This document shows positions 26,086-37,780 of a stretch of 64,000 bases of DNA, piece by piece. The stretch is from Diphasiastrum complanatum. Its lineage: Eukaryota > Streptophyta > Lycopodiopsida > Lycopodiales > Lycopodiaceae. The stretch lies in the NCBI GenBank assembly GCA_029204225.1, contig CM055110.1, positions 44,708,953 to 44,772,952 of the forward strand, written 5' to 3'. The notes below the pieces were generated by a model. It saw only the letters and a list, made by a program, of their open reading frames with translations. It did not search any database and was not told where the DNA came from. The position numbers were made by a program, and so were the translations under genes. Numbering within the stretch: position 1 is the stretch's first letter; every line of letters begins with the position of its first letter.

Positions 26086-28564
26086 ATGCATAAAGATGCA
26101 TCCAAATCAGTCGTAGTAACTCTGTTCAGAGACCAATTTGCTACTTCTTCCCAGAGACGAGGCGGACTCGTCCATGATGAAATGCTAGACCTGCAACATG
26201 AAATTCAATCTGATAGAACATAGAACATGACTTAGATCTCATGCGAATATTCCTGAAACAGCTTCAATTTGCTTATGATTGTTAGTGACGAAGAACAAAG
26301 ATAAAGAGCATTGATTTATTCTAATATTGTTACCTTCTTTAAGGGACTAACAACAAATGTTTAAACATTTTTTCTTATAGCCCCAGCACTGCGCTAACAA
26401 TCTCACAAGTCAGGCATGAACTAGTCTCTTAGATAGCTATAGGTTCATTTTTTTTTATTGACGCTACCATGCAAGTCTCTCAACCTAATCATGTGAAAAA
26501 CAGAAGCATTTGACATGGCCCGTCCTTTTCCATTTTATTTGCCCATGAGCTCATTCATGCCAAAAGTTCATGAAACATGAAGTCAATGCACTAGAAAGCT
26601 ATAATTCATCACTAATTTCCTACCAAATTGGTTCCTCTATTATGTGAATGTACCCATAGTCCAAACATTGTGACAACACTAAAAAATCGACATGAAATGA
26701 TTTCAGACATGAATGCTGCACTCGGCTAACTACCATGTCATATTTCGTGTTAACACTGGCATGGCAAATAATAGCTATTATAACTGATCATATTTGAGGG
26801 GAGAAAGTGTTTGGACACATCATCATAAAAAATTTGTTTGCCATTAAGCTTGACCAGGCACCATGAGCTCTACTCAAGCGCTATATTTATTATGATATTG
26901 TTTCTTCAAAAAGCTATCTGCAACAGCATCCAGACATATTCATTTCGTAGCCCAATCAATCTGATGACTAAAAAAGCTGACCAGAACACGAATTTCGAGC
27001 ATTCCTTAGATATTGGTTCATGTTTCTTACTAACTAGTACGAACACTAGCATGCCAGCTTTATCATGTACAGTGATTCACACTGCAAAGGAAGAAATGTT
27101 AAAACATTATTCGGCGTTCCTTTGCCGTGAGCTTATGAATCCAAAGAGTCCTATATCTCACTATTTGAGTAACTTGGATGGCTATGTTGATCATCCGGCT
27201 TTCTAACCTAAGAAGTTTCAAAATGATGTGTTTCTAGTCACAACTTTTCTTGCCAGTTTGCTGGTAGCACTACTGAGCATAAAATACATAGGAGAAGGAG
27301 AGTAACTTGGTTTGCAGATATACTGCGGTCTACTTTTAGCTCCCAAGCATTAAACTTATCAAATATACTATATCGATTCAAAATCACAGTTACTACTAAA
27401 ACATAACAAAAAAGATGTGCATTCTTTGACCTTGTTGATCGCCCTAAAAAATCCTAAAACGGACACTCCATCATCAAATCATGAAATGAAGTATAAGACA
27501 GCAACAGTGCGATGGTCACCTAAAAGAGCTCCAGGGTCAGTGCAGGTTACATGCACATTAGACTTTTGACATTGTATCAGACCCATTTCCCAAGTTTGTA
27601 TCAATACTTAGAACATGAGAGAAAAGAGAAAAGATGGCCATGATGAACGCTACAGCAAAAAGGGAACCCGATCAATTAGAATCCCTACTTCCTCACAGTA
27701 ACAATTAATATTAAGATTTTGAGCACAACACTACCTCTTTTCTCATTCTTTTTTGTTTCTTTCCTGTTGATAAGAAAAAGTGAGTAGATAAGGGTAAACA
27801 TGTGTCTCTGTGTGTCCCTGGCAAGGGGAAGTATGACTAGTTGAAATCACCACCACAGATAGCCCAAAGTTTAGTTGGGCAATTGCTACAGGACACTCTA
27901 AAAAAAATCTCACCAAAGGTAAACTCTAATTAATTTGGTTCAGCATAGAACATGCAAATATAGAGGGAGAGCAGAGCTCCGCAATGAAGTGTCAGAACTC
28001 ACATAACGGTCTTCTAGATGGGATGGAGCTTAACTATGATCTGTTCCGCTAATTATCTAAGACTAACAGCGTCCTTTGTCAAATTTCAAAATCGTAGTAA
28101 GGCTTAGTATAAGGTAAATAAATAGAAGGCAAAAATTTTCTCCAATTCTATCTACAGCAAATTTACTGCTTGCGCACTTTTGAAATATGAAACCAAAAAC
28201 GATACATTAATATATCAAATATCCAGAGGAATATTACAAAGCTTTTCTAACTAACCAAACTTCTTAACCACTAAGTGGACCCAGTTCTACTAGCAGTAAA
28301 ATGGTGTTACTGAAACCCAAATTTATCCTGTGTTTGATCACTTTCTAACAGCTATAACGCATGTAAGATGATGAGAACTACTATCTTCTATGACATGAAA
28401 CAGCACTAGCATCTGAGAGCATCAACAATACAAAAGTTAATCTGATCCTATAAGCGTTCGTGTTTAACATCTAACATCTAGCAATGTACCCCTCTAGAAC
28501 GCACAAATTTTAGGACGTCTAACTAGCTACCAATGCTTCTGAAACTACCATCTATCTCGCCTTC

Positions 28565-30995
28565 TCATCGGCGTGCATGAGATAGACCACCACGTGGTAC
28601 ATCATAGGATCCCCAAGTAGAGGCTGGTCCAGCCCCATATGGAGCACCATTATCCACGCCGACAGCCATCTGAATTGTGCAAAAGGCATATTTAAGTGGC
28701 CAACTACAGTAACAATTAAATACAATAAAAAATGCCATGACAAAACAAAGTAAAACCTTGAATTAAGAAATCAAAACTCGTACCTCGTGTAGCCCATAGC
28801 CATCTCTGTATTTGGACAATCCTGACAATCCAACCTCTGCACTGCTATAACCCCCACCTAGTTTTTTACCAGGTAAAAGAAATTTCATCATTAGCTCGTG
28901 AAGTAATGGCAATACAGAAAGGGGGGGGTATTAAAAAACTCTAGTTGATCTAGTTATCCGTTTCAGCTGGCACGCTTTTACACCCTAGGGCCTAGAATTA
29001 CAGAAACCTAAATTGATCAAATTCGTAATTCTTGCCAATCTGCTAAGATTGGCATATGGACGTAATGGATATAATCTTACATAATGACATAATGCAATTT
29101 GACCCAATGCAAGCTTGATAAACATGTTAACAATAATGAGTCTTGAACCTAGTTACGAGTATAGAATAGTTTTTAACTACTCAACGCATTCTCATAAAGA
29201 CAAGCATAGTGGTAACATGTTATTCCACATTACTTCCATCCAAAGATTAGTACATAGCTACATAGAAGTTAACGACTAATAAGACTTACTCTTGGTGAAA
29301 TAAGCTGCAAGGTTGAATCTCATTGAGCAATCAATTCAGAATGTCTCAGCAAACAAAGGTAACAAACCTGGGTTTCCTGCCAAACGGGCCCTCTTTTCTG
29401 CATTTGTAAGCTCAGCTCGCAACTTTTCTACCTCTCTTGCCATTGACACCAGATTTTTTTCCATAGCTTGCCTTTGTTCCACCTGCTCGCTTATAGCCTT
29501 CTTTTCATAATCAAACGCAGTCCTGAATTGTGAGGAACCAGTCAGAAGTCTGCTTAAACTAGAGGAACAAAAGCTGTTGTTTACAAAGACACTTTATAGC
29601 AGCCAAATCTCAGGGGATAAAGCACCACAATTCATTAGAGCTAAATTTAAACATTCTCTTGCTCACAATTCATAAGAGTAAACATTCTCTTGCATCATTT
29701 AAGCTAGAAACATTTACTTTTGGTGGAAAGATAAGAATCACATTATCTCCTAAGCTCTCCTGATTGCACCTAAGCATCACCCAAACGATGTGGTACATTC
29801 TAATGAGTTCTAGACTAGGGGACATGGGTCAACGAAACAAGCTAACTGGTCTTATCGAAATTGATGTTTGGATAACATGAGCTCTAAAAATTTGACTTCA
29901 ATTCAGATGTGCCATCATTTTTCATTTAAATCTGACCTAGGTGATCTACATTACTAATCCGCTTGCCCTGTTCATGAAAATTATACAGCAAACCAGCTGG
30001 GAGCACATTTGATAAGGCATTGTGTTTAGATCATGTGAGCACGCATGCGCTGAAAAATCAGCTCTGGCTCTCCTGAGCTAACATATAAAAAATCAGGCAT
30101 CAATCAAAAGCTACAATAAACTTCTGTCTCCGTCCAACATACTTGACAGCCGCCTCTACTTTACAAACAAAAGCATCGGTTATCATTAACATCACAGGGT
30201 AGAACATAGGGGAGCAGTGGCTTTCCTAAATTTAAACTGTGATTAACAGAAAATCACTCGGTAAAGAGACAGTTGTAGAAAGCTTTAACTCCACTAAAAT
30301 GGTTTAGTGCTAGATTAAGTTTCACATATATCAGCCAATAAAAAATCTTCTTGACACCTGGCTCATTAAGCTCTTTAAATAGGTTTCCATTTTCAATTTG
30401 TAGAAAGGAATACTGCTAAATTATGTTTAACTAAACTAAAGTAAGCTGAGCTTAAAAAAATTTGATACCTGGCTCGCTGAAGCTCCTGACGTAAGTTATC
30501 ATTTTCAATTTGTAAAGAAGGGATCTGTTGAACTTCAGACCGAGCCCGCTGCAAATCCTGAGTGAGTGCCTGAATCTGACCTGACAGATCTTGTCTGAGA
30601 GCATTGAGCTTTGTAGCATCAGCACGAGCTTGATGCAGCTCAGCCTTCAGAGTCTCCAAACCCTGCAAATCTGCTTCCATCTTGCTCTGCGTATCTAAAA
30701 GGTTCCTGATTTGAGCTTCTTTCTCGGCTTGGATTCCTCCCAATGCTTGTTGCAGGCGTTGTACCTCTTGTTGTGCTAATGCAAGTTCCTGCCGCAGAGC
30801 TACATGTGTTGCTGCAAGGCGTTGATTCTCAGCAGCAAGCCTTTGAATCTCATGATGCTGTGAATTAAGCTTGTGCTCAATCAAAACTGGCGTAGGTACC
30901 AGTCCCGGTTGATGTCCCACCAGACCTGGTCGCAACATACCCTGAGGTGGACCTCTCAAACCAATGGGATGACCAACTCTTCCTCTTCCTGCCAT
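28565..30995 (-). CDS. FLX-like (FLOWERING LOCUS C EXPRESSOR-like) coiled-coil protein, 286 aa
   Basis: Four coding exons on the minus strand join in frame with GT-AG introns: 30995-30469, 29522-29368, 28857-28784 and 28669-28565 (stop TGA). The protein starts [10 protein letters not shown], as plant FLX/FLL proteins do. It has a Gly/Pro-rich N-terminus (1-35), then a long Gln/Glu/Leu coiled coil (about 36-176, including the [14 protein letters not shown] end). The family signature block follows ([36 protein letters not shown]), and a Gly/Tyr-rich tail ends [10 protein letters not shown]. Family knowledge: Arabidopsis FLX acts in the nucleus with the FRIGIDA complex to promote FLC transcription, while FLL paralogues are broader and less defined; which paralogue this matches cannot be told here. 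A second in-frame ATG upstream lies in intron sequence (an AG acceptor falls at 31020), so 30995 is the start. The reading frame looks intact and functional. Confidence 0.93.
30354..30414 (-). repeat. Decayed duplicate of the 3' end of FLX-like exon 1, inside intron 1
   Basis: ACCTGGCTCATTAAGCTC...CATTTTCAATTTGTAGAAAGG aligns across about 60 bp with the exon's end at 30466-30525 (ACCTGGCTCGCTGAAGCTC...). In the minus frame [15 protein letters not shown] mirrors the exon's [15 protein letters not shown], and the AG|GT splice site is copied too. Confidence 0.75.
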
Positions 30996-31018
30996 TTGGA
31001 TGTTCTTGGTAAATTGTA

Positions 31019-33055
31019 CCTGTAAATGACCAAGATTTGCAAAAATTATTGACAAAGAGACGAAGGGAAACTCTTAAAACCATTTGTCCACAGAATTCCC
31101 CATAAGGGCCCTGGACCACAGGTTGACCAAGGCAAACATGGATGAGCTTGACCACATACTGGTTGGAGAAAAGATGGAGTTCTGATAAACAAAGAGCTTC
31201 AGGCACCAAAATCAACAATTTACCGGTCTAAATGTGAACCACCAACCAAAAACAAATCCTCCAGCACATAAGTTGTAAACTGAATAACCATGACAACCTC
31301 AATGGAACTGTAAACTTTCGCTAAGCCGCATAACTGTGACCTTCAGTAACTTATCATCTTGATCATGTACAATTTATTTGATTGAGCAATTTGATTAAAC
31401 AGTCTTATCAATAAAAAAGGCATAAAGATTGTCAACACAAAAAATCAAAAGAGCACCAGTCACAGATATTTGCATATCGACATTCAGCCTCTGGACACTA
31501 GCTAAATATAACCCAAACAAGACATGCGATATTTGACTCTCTAGGATCCACCCGCACTATTAGACCATCAACTTTACCAGAAATATATTCTCTATAGAAC
31601 TTTACAAATCCTAATCATGTTATTTATGATAGATCCTCTCATGTTCAAGTGTGAAGCACGGATGGTAAAGCCCAAATAATAATCATTTCATGCCGCCCAC
31701 ATACAGTTAATGATATGGGTCGAAAGGTCGAACGTATTTTCTATAATACACTGGAGCAACTAACTACCTATGGCTATTACTATCCTGAACACGTCACTTA
31801 TTATTTAGAATGCAAAGCTGACAAGCCTCTTGAGCAACTTGAGAAGCACCTATTCATCCTATATAGGTCAGTGTATCTAAGATTTAAGTCTGCACAGCGC
31901 AAAGAAACACAATTCCTCTGATAATTATGGTAAGCCTCATTCCCACAGCTGGTATCGCAGATATATGCCAAATTTGCTGTAAGTTTATAATCTTTCGTAC
32001 TTTTACTAATGAAGAAGGTTATAAAAATTATAAGCGAGCTTATGACTTTGATGGGTTCGTTACATTCTTGTCGGCATAATAGAAAACTTGAAATACACAA
32101 AAAAAACTCTGTAGCACATGAGAATTACAAAGGGAAGTTTTAGGGGAAAACTAAAACCCTTAAAAGGTCAACGATTATGACCCGTATGAAATTTTCAATC
32201 GTCAAAAGGGGATTAGAAAACATCCCTTTACACTTGGGAAAGGACTTCTTAGTGACCTTTAAATTTTAATCCGTGAAAAAGGTTTACGTAGACATCCTTT
32301 CACACTTAGGAAAGGACTTCTTAATGAACTTTTCCCTGGCTTCAATGAATGGTCGTTTATGGCTCAGCCTAACTGCCTGGCCATAAATTTATGAACATTT
32401 TCACCTGGCGGAATATATTGAAAGGTCACTATATAATCCCTTGCCTGATACAAAGAAACCATGTTCACATCCCCAAACAGCCGCACTGCATAACAGATAA
32501 GAATAGCTACAAATATCTTTAAAGAAGACTACCAAAAAGGAAAACTATCAGCAAAATAAAAACCTACAACCTTGAAAAACACTGATCTACAAAATTTTAT
32601 AGCACTATCTTGCAAATCTGCATATCCGACCGTCTAAAGTGCAAACTATCATATAACCGAAGAGTACAAGAAAAATATAAGGCTCCCGAGAGTTGAAAAG
32701 AGTACGAAAGTAAAGAAAATAACCCGAATATCTCATTTTTTAGGTGTTATAAGCAATAACCTAACAGGAAGCACTGCTGAGACCTAAAATCTTTGAACAA
32801 AAGGCAGGAAAATAAAGAAAGAAAAACACAAAGAATATGGTATTTACCTGTTAGTGAGATATACCGCGGTGTGACAAGATGTGTTTGCTGTGATCTGTCG
32901 AAGGAGGCGACGATCAGCGGATCGCAAACCAACTAAAGCAAAATGCAAAACGCAGCAGCAGCAGCAGCAAACGAAAGCAAAAACTATGAGAAAGAGAGAG
33001 GAGAAACGATCTGTCGTTAGGTAGGGCAAACCCTGATATCTTAATGACACAAGCC
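31019..33055 (-). other. 5' untranslated region of the FLX-like gene, with a 1.8 kb leader intron
   Basis: A splice donor (CTAACAG|GTAAATA, exon ending at 32848) and an acceptor (CATTTACAG|GTACAATTT, exon resuming at 31019, 24 bases before the ATG) define a leader intron. The upstream exon, from about 33055 to 32848, is CT-rich with a CTGCTGCTGCTGC run (around 32950), typical of a plant 5'UTR. The exact transcription start is inferred. Confidence 0.7.
32215..32335. repeat. Two tandem copies, period 72 bp, in the FLX-like leader intron
   Basis: ACATCCCTTTACACTTGGG followed by AAAGGACTTCTTAGTGA (from 32220) is repeated as ACATCCTTTCACACTTAGG followed by AAAGGACTTCTTAATGA (from 32292). Confidence 0.75.
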
Positions 33056-33147
33056 GCTTTAAGGCCGCAGCCGTTGGATTCTGTTGTAAGCGTTCAAATT
33101 TTGCCACGTCTTAAACAGATTTATTGAAAAGAATCGAGCCACAGACT

Positions 33148-33160
33148 GTGCCACGTGGCC
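33148..33160. promoter_or_regulatory. G-box in the FLX-like promoter
   Basis: TGCCACGTGGCC contains a CACGTG core (33152-33157) about 100 bp upstream of the inferred 5'UTR. A second ACGTG lies near 33101 (GCCACGTCTT). G-boxes bind plant bZIP/bHLH factors; the role here is inference from position. Confidence 0.4.
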
Positions 33161-33525
33161 AAAATCCAATTGATCCTACCTTAAAACTAAATAGTACATT
33201 GGCTTTAAAGCATTTTGTCCATACGTGGGATCCCAAGATGCATGAACCTTGCACCTGAGCCAACCCCCTTGGGTGTCATGGGAAGAATAGCCTGACTCTG
33301 ATATCACTCGTTGGGGAGCTACTGAAGACCAGGTAATAAGCGATCAACAACCTAGCTAATGCTACCACTGTTGGAAATGGTAAGAAATTTGACTTTGGAA
33401 GTTTTCAGTTGTAAATTAACCGCTACTAGCTCTAACCCAACCTAAGACATAACGTTGGGTTCCCCAAAATAAATCTTGAAGTCGTTTATGACTGTTAAAG
33501 ATTGTTGTCAACCAGCTATGATGAA

Positions 33526-33863
33526 TTATGTGTGTGTGTGTGTGTCTCCAATGAGCAATTTGTTGTCGTTCTTATGGAGGTATCATTCTCTTAATAGGCA
33601 TTCGTGACAACCATTGAAGAAATCCAAATAATAGGCATCTATGACAGGCGTTACTATCTTCAATCATACAACTGATTACTCATATCATCTAAAAATTTAC
33701 ATACTAAGATGAAAAATAATTAAATAAGAATAGACTAGTAAAGAGTGCTCGTCGTTGACGGACAATGGCGGACATGCGTCGATGGCGGACGTGCGTCAAT
33801 GCCAGACGTGTGCACGCACGCATGCGTGCGTGCATGCATGCGTGTACGTGCCCTAATGGCTTT

Positions 33864-33897
<34 letters not shown>

Positions 33898-34260
33898 GAT
33901 TGCGAGTGTGTGCATGTGTTGTGTGTGTGTGCCATGCGTGTGTTTATGAAGGGTGTGTGTGTGTGTGTGCGCGCGCGTGTTTGCAGAGTGTGTGTGAGTT
34001 TAGGGAGTGTGTGTGTGTGTGGGTTGTGGAATAGGATTAGGTTGTAGCTTTAGGCTTTAGGCTTAGGCTGGGTGTGTGTGTGTGCATGTGTGTTAGGATT
34101 TAGGATGTGTGTGTGTGTGTCTGTGTGTGTGTTGTGTGTGTGCTGTGTGTGGGTCTACGTGTGTTTGTGGGTGTGCGCATAGTGTGTTGTGCGTGTTTTA
34201 GGGTACGGGTTAGAGGGGGTCTTTATGGATGTGTGTGCATGTGTGTTTGTGCTGAGCTCA
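33526..34260. repeat. TG-rich compound microsatellite
   Basis: Many (TG)n tracts (33527-33545, 33865-33884, 33955-33970, 34008-34021, 34105-34140 and others) are mixed with GCGCGC alternations and CATGCGTG palindromes. Cys/Val-rich or His/Thr-rich open frames here are artefacts of the repeat. Confidence 0.9.
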
Positions 34261-35480
34261 AAGCTCAAAAAATTCGGCCTGCGTGCTCCATCCCACTTGA
34301 GTATAGATTTGGGATCACTTTGTTTTTGGAGCTCGAGCTTCTCATAAGGGTGTGTTGACATCATTTGAGACGTCTCTTCTTTGAGCTCGCTAACTTGAGC
34401 TCATGCTACTTCTCAGAAGATCTTGTTGTCCTAAAAGGAGGAAACTCTTGAGTCTGTGAGAGACTTGAGCTAAGGCATCTCATAAAAAGGAGTGGGAGGG
34501 CACACTTTTCCAAGATGGTATTTCCAAAAATTGCATCCTAGCCCCATATGCATCCAATCAGAGGTTACAAACACTCTTCTAAGGTTCATTAGAGAGGCAT
34601 CTTAACATGTCCATAAAGTAATCATAAACTCTATATAAGCAAAATTTGCTTTTATGGAGTCCTTCAAAAAGCAAAAATTCATGGTATTGGTGCCTAAGCC
34701 CCCCAACTCCAAATTGGTTGATGAGGGCTCAAATCAGAGGAAATTCAACATAACCTTCAGTTTGTAAAAAAAATCCAGAGCTTTAGACCCAATCAAGAGT
34801 TATTCATGCTCAAAAAACACCAAAAATGCACTATTTTTTTTACTTTTTGAGACCCTTAATGGTGTCCAATCCCTACCAAACTTCATAAAAGTCTTAGTAC
34901 AACATCATTGCACCTCTGAAAGTGTTCATGCAAAGTATTACCCTTGGATCTTAGGAATATCTCCCAAAACAGTGAAAAAAACGAACAAAAAACCATGTTT
35001 TTTGACGAATTTTCAATTTTTTGGGCAAGTTCTTGTGGATCTAATCCACATAAAAGTGCAATGAGACATGTTCTACTGTAATTTGATTACATGAAAGCAC
35101 TAAAAGTTTTTATTTTGCAAGATCATAGCTCTTACTACCCATTTATAGTCCAAAATCCTCAAAAGATAAGCAGATTTTGATTAGAACACGGCCTAGAACC
35201 GTAAACCTTGCAAATTTCCGGCATGCTATCATTAAATTAGCATTCAATGACTCCAAAACAAAAAGTACACTTGCTGGAAATTCAAATCTACCATAAGTTA
35301 TGAGAAATACAAGCAAAACTTTGAAAAACCATCATAAACTGGCTAAAATCGACAGTCACTTTGTTAAAAATCACTTCAATTTTGTTTAAACTAGGGCAAT
35401 ATATAGTTCACTACAAAGATACATGTTATGTCCATGAACAGTACATAGGATACAAGATACTCCTAGTCTTGGATACACGG
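34260..35480. other. Intergenic stretch without a recognised gene
   Basis: AT-rich sequence with only short open frames. Several phrases resemble retrotransposon internal non-coding DNA, but no LTR pair, primer-binding site or protein motif can be shown. Confidence 0.4.
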
Positions 35481-35637
35481 TACTCCAGTGAAACAAGCTA
35501 TTAGTTATGCCACGTCATATTGGACGTGACCCGAAAGTAACTAATATCCTTGTGAGGCCCAGAACGCACTAAATGGAGTTTAGACAAGGTATGAGACAGT
35601 GTATGCATGTGTAGAGTTATCAACAGCAATTCCATGA
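35481..35637 (+). repeat. 157 bp direct repeat, left copy
   Basis: Begins TACTCCAGTGAAACAAGC and ends near CAATTCCATGA. About 95% identical to 36395-36551; the copies flank copia debris. Confidence 0.9.
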
Positions 35638-35785
35638 CAGAGGGAGACCTAGTGAACAAGACTCTTGCCATGTTAGTCTGCCACCTAGGATCACACGTGC
35701 GAGTTCAAAACAGCCAAAAAACCTGTAGGAGGGCGCACTTTTTCAAGCCCCATCTGCCTAAAAACTTGCAAACACTCAACCAAGC

Positions 35786-36226
35786 CTAAAAGAAAAGTGC
35801 GATAGAGGTTTGCTTACGATTGTTCCATGAAATAGGACCGTCATTGAAGAAGAATGTAAATCCAGATGTGGACTTACGATTGTCTCCATCTCCTCCCCAA
35901 CTCACATCAGAATAACCACTGAGCTTATGAAGATTGTCATTGCCGACATCTCCATAGCAGATGCACTGGTCCATGGTAGCTCGAATATATCTCATGACTC
36001 GTATAAGAGCCTTCCAATGGGTAATTCCAGGATTAGCCATGTATTGGCTGAGTGAGCTAATAGCAAAAGAGATATCTAGCCTTGTACAAACCATTGCGTA
36101 CATGAGAGATCCAAGTATCGATCGATACATATATTCTCTCATCTGCTCCTCATCCTGCTTGGTCTGGGGACATTGGTCCACCTTCGGCATTTTGTAGGAT
36201 AGTGTCCCCTTTTCGCCTATCACCAT
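35786..36226 (-). pseudogene. Ty1/copia pol fragment: RT end and RNase H start
   Basis: The minus strand shows YRSILGSLMYAMVCTRLDIS, SLSQYMANPGITHWKALIRV, then the RNase H start LSGYSDVSWGGDGDNRKSTS followed by GPISWNNRKQ. This is the region joining reverse transcriptase and RNase H in copia elements. Everything upstream of this and the RNase H catalytic end are missing. The sequence to its right, 36281-36390, is an LTR-end fragment. Confidence 0.8.
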
Positions 36227-36280
36227 AACCTGTGTAAAAACACAGTGTTCGCGATTCTTTCGTCTTTTATTCGTCTGTGC

Positions 36281-36390
36281 AAATTTGAGTGTAAATATGC
36301 AGGCTGCGTGACAACGTTAGTAAATATGCAACAAGAATGGAGGCAAATTAAAAATGGGATTTAGGAGAGTAGAAGGAGTAAATTCAACAC
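36281..36390 (-). mobile_element. LTR-end fragment related to the 37.8-43.2 kb copia element
   Basis: GTGTAAATATGCAGGCTGCG...AAATATGCAACAAGAATG...GGGATTTAGGAGAG matches the outer end of the LTR at 43070-43159 in order and spacing. Confidence 0.65.
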
Positions 36391-36394
36391 ACAG

Positions 36395-36551
36395 TACTCC
36401 AGTGAAACATGCTATTAGTTATGCCACATCATACTGGACGTGACCCGAAAGTAACTAATATCCTTGTGAGGCCCAGAACACACTAAATGGAGTTTAGACA
36501 AGGTATGAGATAGTGTATGCATGTGTAGAGTTATCAATAGCAATTCTATGA
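36395..36551 (+). repeat. 157 bp direct repeat, right copy
   Basis: Begins TACTCCAGTGAAACATGC and ends near CAATTCTATGA. Differs from the left copy at a handful of positions. Confidence 0.9.
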
Positions 36552-36599
36552 ATAGTTGGTCCATGCTTAGGACTCTATTCTTGATGAATCTATGTATAG

Positions 36600-37780
36600 G
36601 GAACTTAGGGCTATGCATGGCTGTGTGTCCAAGATGCTTTTGGCTCTATATATTGGGTCCAAACTCACCCTACTCCTCATTATAGTTGTGGATTCATTGT
36701 CAGGCTCTCACTCTACATTCATGTTTCTTGTTCCTTGGCTTCGGAGTGAAGCTTCTAGAGTTTGATTGGATGCTTCTACTTGGTTGGGTGGTTTCTCCAT
36801 AGTGTGTTATCCATTGTGTTTGTGATTTGTAAGCAGGATCTAAGGAGCTTCTCTTATAATACCACTCCTAATTTCAATCCATGTGGTGATACCAAGCTAC
36901 AATCTATTATGTATTCACTTTTGGTCTTATCTTAACCAACGAGGAGTTTTTCTTTGTGCTTCAGTTGGGATCGCCCACCAAGGCTTGATTCTATGTGATC
37001 CCAGAAGACCAACGACCATTATTCTACATTCATGTACTTTTGGATATACACCCTAGACTCCCCTCCCACTTGCATCAGGCCATGCTTCTTGATGATGGTT
37101 TCATGCTTGCCTCCTCCTCTGTTCCTCCTTCTGCTAACTCTTCCCTTGGCACTGCTGCCCTCATGTTTGGTTGTGAAACTCCTTTGACCCTTGTTGCATT
37201 GCCTTCTCAACCCCTTGAATGGTTTCTTTGTCGCGCTTGCGGTTGTTTCTTATCTCCTAAAGGAGGTCTTGCTCGTTGCTTTTGTCTCCCCTTAAGGTGC
37301 ATACAAATATTATTTTGAGTGTACATGACTCTAACATTGTTCCAATATCATAGATTGCTTGTTATCTATGCATTAAGAAAACAATTTGTCTTTCGTTGCC
37401 AAATGAAAAGTAATATGTCTTTAGCATAGAATATTCTATATTTTTGCTTTCCATTTTGTTCTTTCTATTGCATCCTCTTCATAGTATGTATACATTTTTG
37501 ACTTTTCTTTATAGCTTTCCAAAGGCAAAGATCAAGCAAAGATATTAAAAAGATTAGATTGTTTTCAATGGACAAAGACAATCTAAAGGCTATTGGTCAA
37601 AGACCAAACAAAGCATAACAACACTCAAATGATGCTTGTGTGTTAGAAGAGATGGGAGAAGAAATGAAAGAATGAGCCACAAGGTTAATCTCACCAAAAA
37701 ATGGAGTCCATGGCCATGAAAAGCACTTACCAAAGAATGTGAACATGCCATGAGAGTCCCACACATAGAAAAGTCCAATT
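36600..37780. other. Intergenic stretch, no gene recognised
   Basis: A 107-codon open frame at 36995-37318 (plus) has no family signature. The rest is AT-rich with short frames only. Confidence 0.35.

Larger units (their letters stand above)
14400..28500. other. Long AT-rich stretch with no recognised protein gene
   Basis: About 14 kb of mostly unique sequence. Open frames are short and show no family. Old local duplications lie at 14945-15395, 24119-24442 and 25466-26083, and there is a probable solo LTR ending at 22842. A few exon-like segments flanked by splice consensus on the minus strand (for example 17085-17165 and 25103-25145) exist, but they do not join into a protein. The stretch lies downstream of the minus-strand FLX-like gene, so a spliced non-coding or UTR transcript cannot be excluded. 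Confidence 0.5.

Noticed and set aside
33704-34364. Cys/Val-rich plus-strand and His/Thr-rich minus-strand frames
   Set aside because: Pure consequence of TG dinucleotide repeats.
36995-37318. 107-codon plus-strand frame with Cys-rich tail
   Set aside because: No recognised family, and no splice or regulatory context supports it as a gene.
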